Shown in pieces: positions 32,903-34,283 of a stretch of DNA of 34,283 bases. Position numbers and translations under genes: made by a program. Each line of letters starts with the position of its first letter. Position 1 is the stretch's first letter. The stretch lies in contig NZ_JACJLQ010000035.1 of assembly GCF_016902295.1 (NCBI RefSeq), forward strand, positions 1 through 34,283, written 5' to 3'. Origin of the DNA: Bacteroides caecigallinarum. GTDB lineage: Bacteria > Bacteroidota > Bacteroidia > Bacteroidales > Bacteroidaceae. The notes under the pieces are model-generated. The model had not been told where the DNA came from. It saw only the letters and a program-made list of their open reading frames with translations, and made no database searches.

Positions 32903-34039
32903 TTATTTGTTATTATTCCTGTTTTTAAATTCTTTTATAGCCTGGTTGATGTTTACTTTTTTGTCATCCTTGAAGGCGATGATAAAAGCGTCTTTAAATT
33001 TCTTGTCAACCAAAGTCTTTTTTATACTTAAAATTTTGTTGTAATTTTTGTCTTCAGCGTAAGTGTATTTTATAAGTCCGTTTTCTTTATAATAACTTAC
33101 AGGTTTTAATCCTTTAAACTGTTTGCTGTTTTGTGGCAAGACTCTGTCGGAAGCCAAAATCTGTATTTTGAAGATTGGTCCGGAAGAAATGTTTGTCGTG
33201 TTATCGGGTGAATTTGTGGCAACTGTCTCGTTTTTAGGTTGCCGTGATATGGTAGATGATTGAATTTTGGAACTGTTTCCTTTATAGCTGATAAATGCGT
33301 TGTAAATAGCGTTGGCTAAATCGGATGTTCCTTTTTCTGACAATAGATAGGTTTCTTCGGCAGGGTTGGATATATATCCAAGTTCGATAAGCACACTTGG
33401 CATGGAAGTTTCTCTCAAAACTAAGAATCCTGCCTGATGTACACCTTTATCTATTCTATTATATCTTTTGAATTGTTTCTGGATGAGGGTCGCAAAGTTT
33501 ACGCTTTGAGACATATTCTTATCCTGCATGAACTCGAATATAATATAGCTTTCAGAAGAATTGGGGTTGAACCCTGCATATTTTTGCTGATAGTTTTCCT
33601 CAATAAGAATTACTGAGTTTTCTTTCTTCGCAACTTCAAGATTGTCCTCGGTCCTGTGTAATCCCAATGTATAGGTCTCTGCCCCACGTACCTGGGATTT
33701 GTTTTTTGCCACAGCATTGGTATGTATGGAAATGAATAGATTTGCCTTTGCGTTATTTGCAATTTCGGCCCTTTTGTTTAAAGGTACGAAAATATCTGTT
33801 TTTCTTGTGAATACAACTTTTGTGTCGTTGCATTTCTGTTCTATTAATCTGCCTAATTTTATTGCTACATTCAGATTGATGTTCTTTTCCTTTCCTTTAC
33901 GTCCTATAGCTCCAGGATCGTTACCTCCATGTCCCGGGTCGATGACGACAACGAACTTGTCGTTTATTGTGTTACCGGCTACATTAATGGATGAAAATAG
34001 TACGCACGATAATAAAAGTAGTCTGCAAAAAATATTCAT
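32903..34039 (-). CDS. N-acetylmuramoyl-L-alanine amidase with C-terminal SPOR-like region
   Basis: This is a 378-aa secreted peptidoglycan amidase (Amidase_3, AmiC type). An N-terminal signal peptide of about 22 residues is followed by VVVIDPGHGGNDPGAIGRKG (zinc ligand His37) and Glu51 in the following helix. FISIHTNAV carries another His, and VLIELGYISNPAEE carries the catalytic Glu. The C-terminal 90 residues (FKIQILASDRVLPQNSKQFK, then DAFIIAFKDDKKVNINQAI) look like a SPOR domain, which would target it to denuded glycan at the division site. It is first in a pair with the MCE protein. Confidence 0.92.
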   Translation of the reverse strand: MNIFCRLLLLSCVLFSSINVAGNTINDKFVVVIDPGHGGNDPGAIGRKGKEKNINLNVAIKLGRLIEQKCNDTKVVFTRKTDIFVPLNKRAEIANNAKANLFISIHTNAVAKNKSQVRGAETYTLGLHRTEDNLEVAKKENSVILIEENYQQKYAGFNPNSSESYIIFEFMQDKNMSQSVNFATLIQKQFKRYNRIDKGVHQAGFLVLRETSMPSVLIELGYISNPAEETYLLSEKGTSDLANAIYNAFISYKGNSSKIQSSTISRQPKNETVATNSPDNTTNISSGPIFKIQILASDRVLPQNSKQFKGLKPVSYYKENGLIKYTYAEDKNYNKILSIKKTLVDKKFKDAFIIAFKDDKKVNINQAIKEFKNRNNNK

Positions 34040-34064
34040 TCTATATCAATGTAAACAAATCTGT

Positions 34065-34073
34065 GCAAAGTTA
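34065..34073 (-). promoter_or_regulatory. -7 element of the amidase/MCE promoter
   Basis: TAACTTTGC on the minus strand is a perfect TAnnTTTGC, 25 bp upstream of the amidase ATG. A TTTG at -33 is not evident. Confidence 0.55.
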
Positions 34074-34176
34074 ATATTTTCGTCCGTTTTTATTGCTGTA
34101 ATCTTTAAGAATTTATTTTTTATTGGGTAAAAACAGTAAAATATACTATTGCATCTGATATTATGACTTTTTTTAT

Positions 34177-34184
34177 TATCTTTC
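34177..34184 (+). promoter_or_regulatory. Possible -7 element for the divergent right-edge gene
   Basis: TATCTTTC is one base off TAnnTTTG and lies 54 bp before the plus-strand ATG at 34239. Confidence 0.35.
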
Positions 34185-34238
34185 CTCTAAAATGATTTAC
34201 GGTAGAATGATTCCAAAGGCTTCCATTGGTATATTCAT

Positions 34239-34283
34239 ATGAATAAAGGCAATAAAATATTTACCGGCAGCATATTGTTGTCG
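34239..34283 (+). CDS. 5' end of a divergent gene cut by the window edge
   Basis: Fifteen codons, MNKGNKIFTGSILLS, run open to the window end. The basic then hydrophobic beginning looks like the start of a signal peptide. In related genomes, as I recall, an LptD-like lipopolysaccharide-assembly gene can lie beside this amidase, but 15 residues are too few to identify it. The upstream ATG at 34192 closes in frame at a TGA. Confidence 0.4.
   Translation, partial: MNKGNKIFTGSILLS

Overview
The window reads as a chromosomal segment of a Bacteroidales bacterium (Bacteroides, Parabacteroides or a close relative). The grounds are a SusC/SusD pair, a TPR/AraC-type membrane regulator, Bacteroidetes-type promoters (TTTG, about 19-20 bp, TAnnTTTG) in front of many genes, a class II NrdJ, and the gene order trpB-E-G-D-C-F-A. 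Nearly everything is on the minus strand. No tRNA, rRNA, intact insertion sequence or CRISPR array was seen.

Layout. 1-8 kb: an outer-membrane uptake module (TlpA-like lipoprotein, SusD, SusC) with a TPR-membrane-AraC regulator upstream. 8-8.9 kb: a truncated zeta-toxin-like fragment and an intact YoeB/YefM-type toxin-antitoxin pair. 9-10.8 kb: a two-gene module, NifU-like protein plus GGGtGRT protein, with a strong ribosome binding site and terminator. 11-14.6 kb: a PhoR/PhoB-like two-component system and a type I asparaginase. 15-15.4 kb: an orphan HTH protein followed by a 48-bp near-perfect palindrome.

15.4-19.2 kb is the accessory part. It holds a broken RteA-like sensor kinase fused in frame to the tail of an unrelated surface protein. 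Next to it is a compact cassette read as: 45-aa membrane peptide, 49-aa peptide, fimbrillin-like/LRR lipoprotein, 41-aa peptide. The two soluble peptides and the lipoprotein share a C-terminal H-x-G-(F/Y)-E-D signature. The cassette leader carries a 41-bp (AC)n tract and a terminator-like hairpin. This is the best candidate for something undescribed.

19.2-26.1 kb is a complete seven-gene tryptophan operon. It has a promoter, a 20-codon leader peptide with tandem Trp codons, alternative RNA pairings and a 21-bp terminator stem, which together make an attenuator. A 98-bp patch of 22-bp tandem repeats lies between trpC and trpF.

26.1-34.3 kb is housekeeping: folB, nrdJ (probably starting at GTG), a nitroreductase, dnaA, and an amidase/MlaD-like pair. 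The first 15 codons of a divergent gene lie at the right edge. All family calls rest on motif recognition by eye; no database search was possible.
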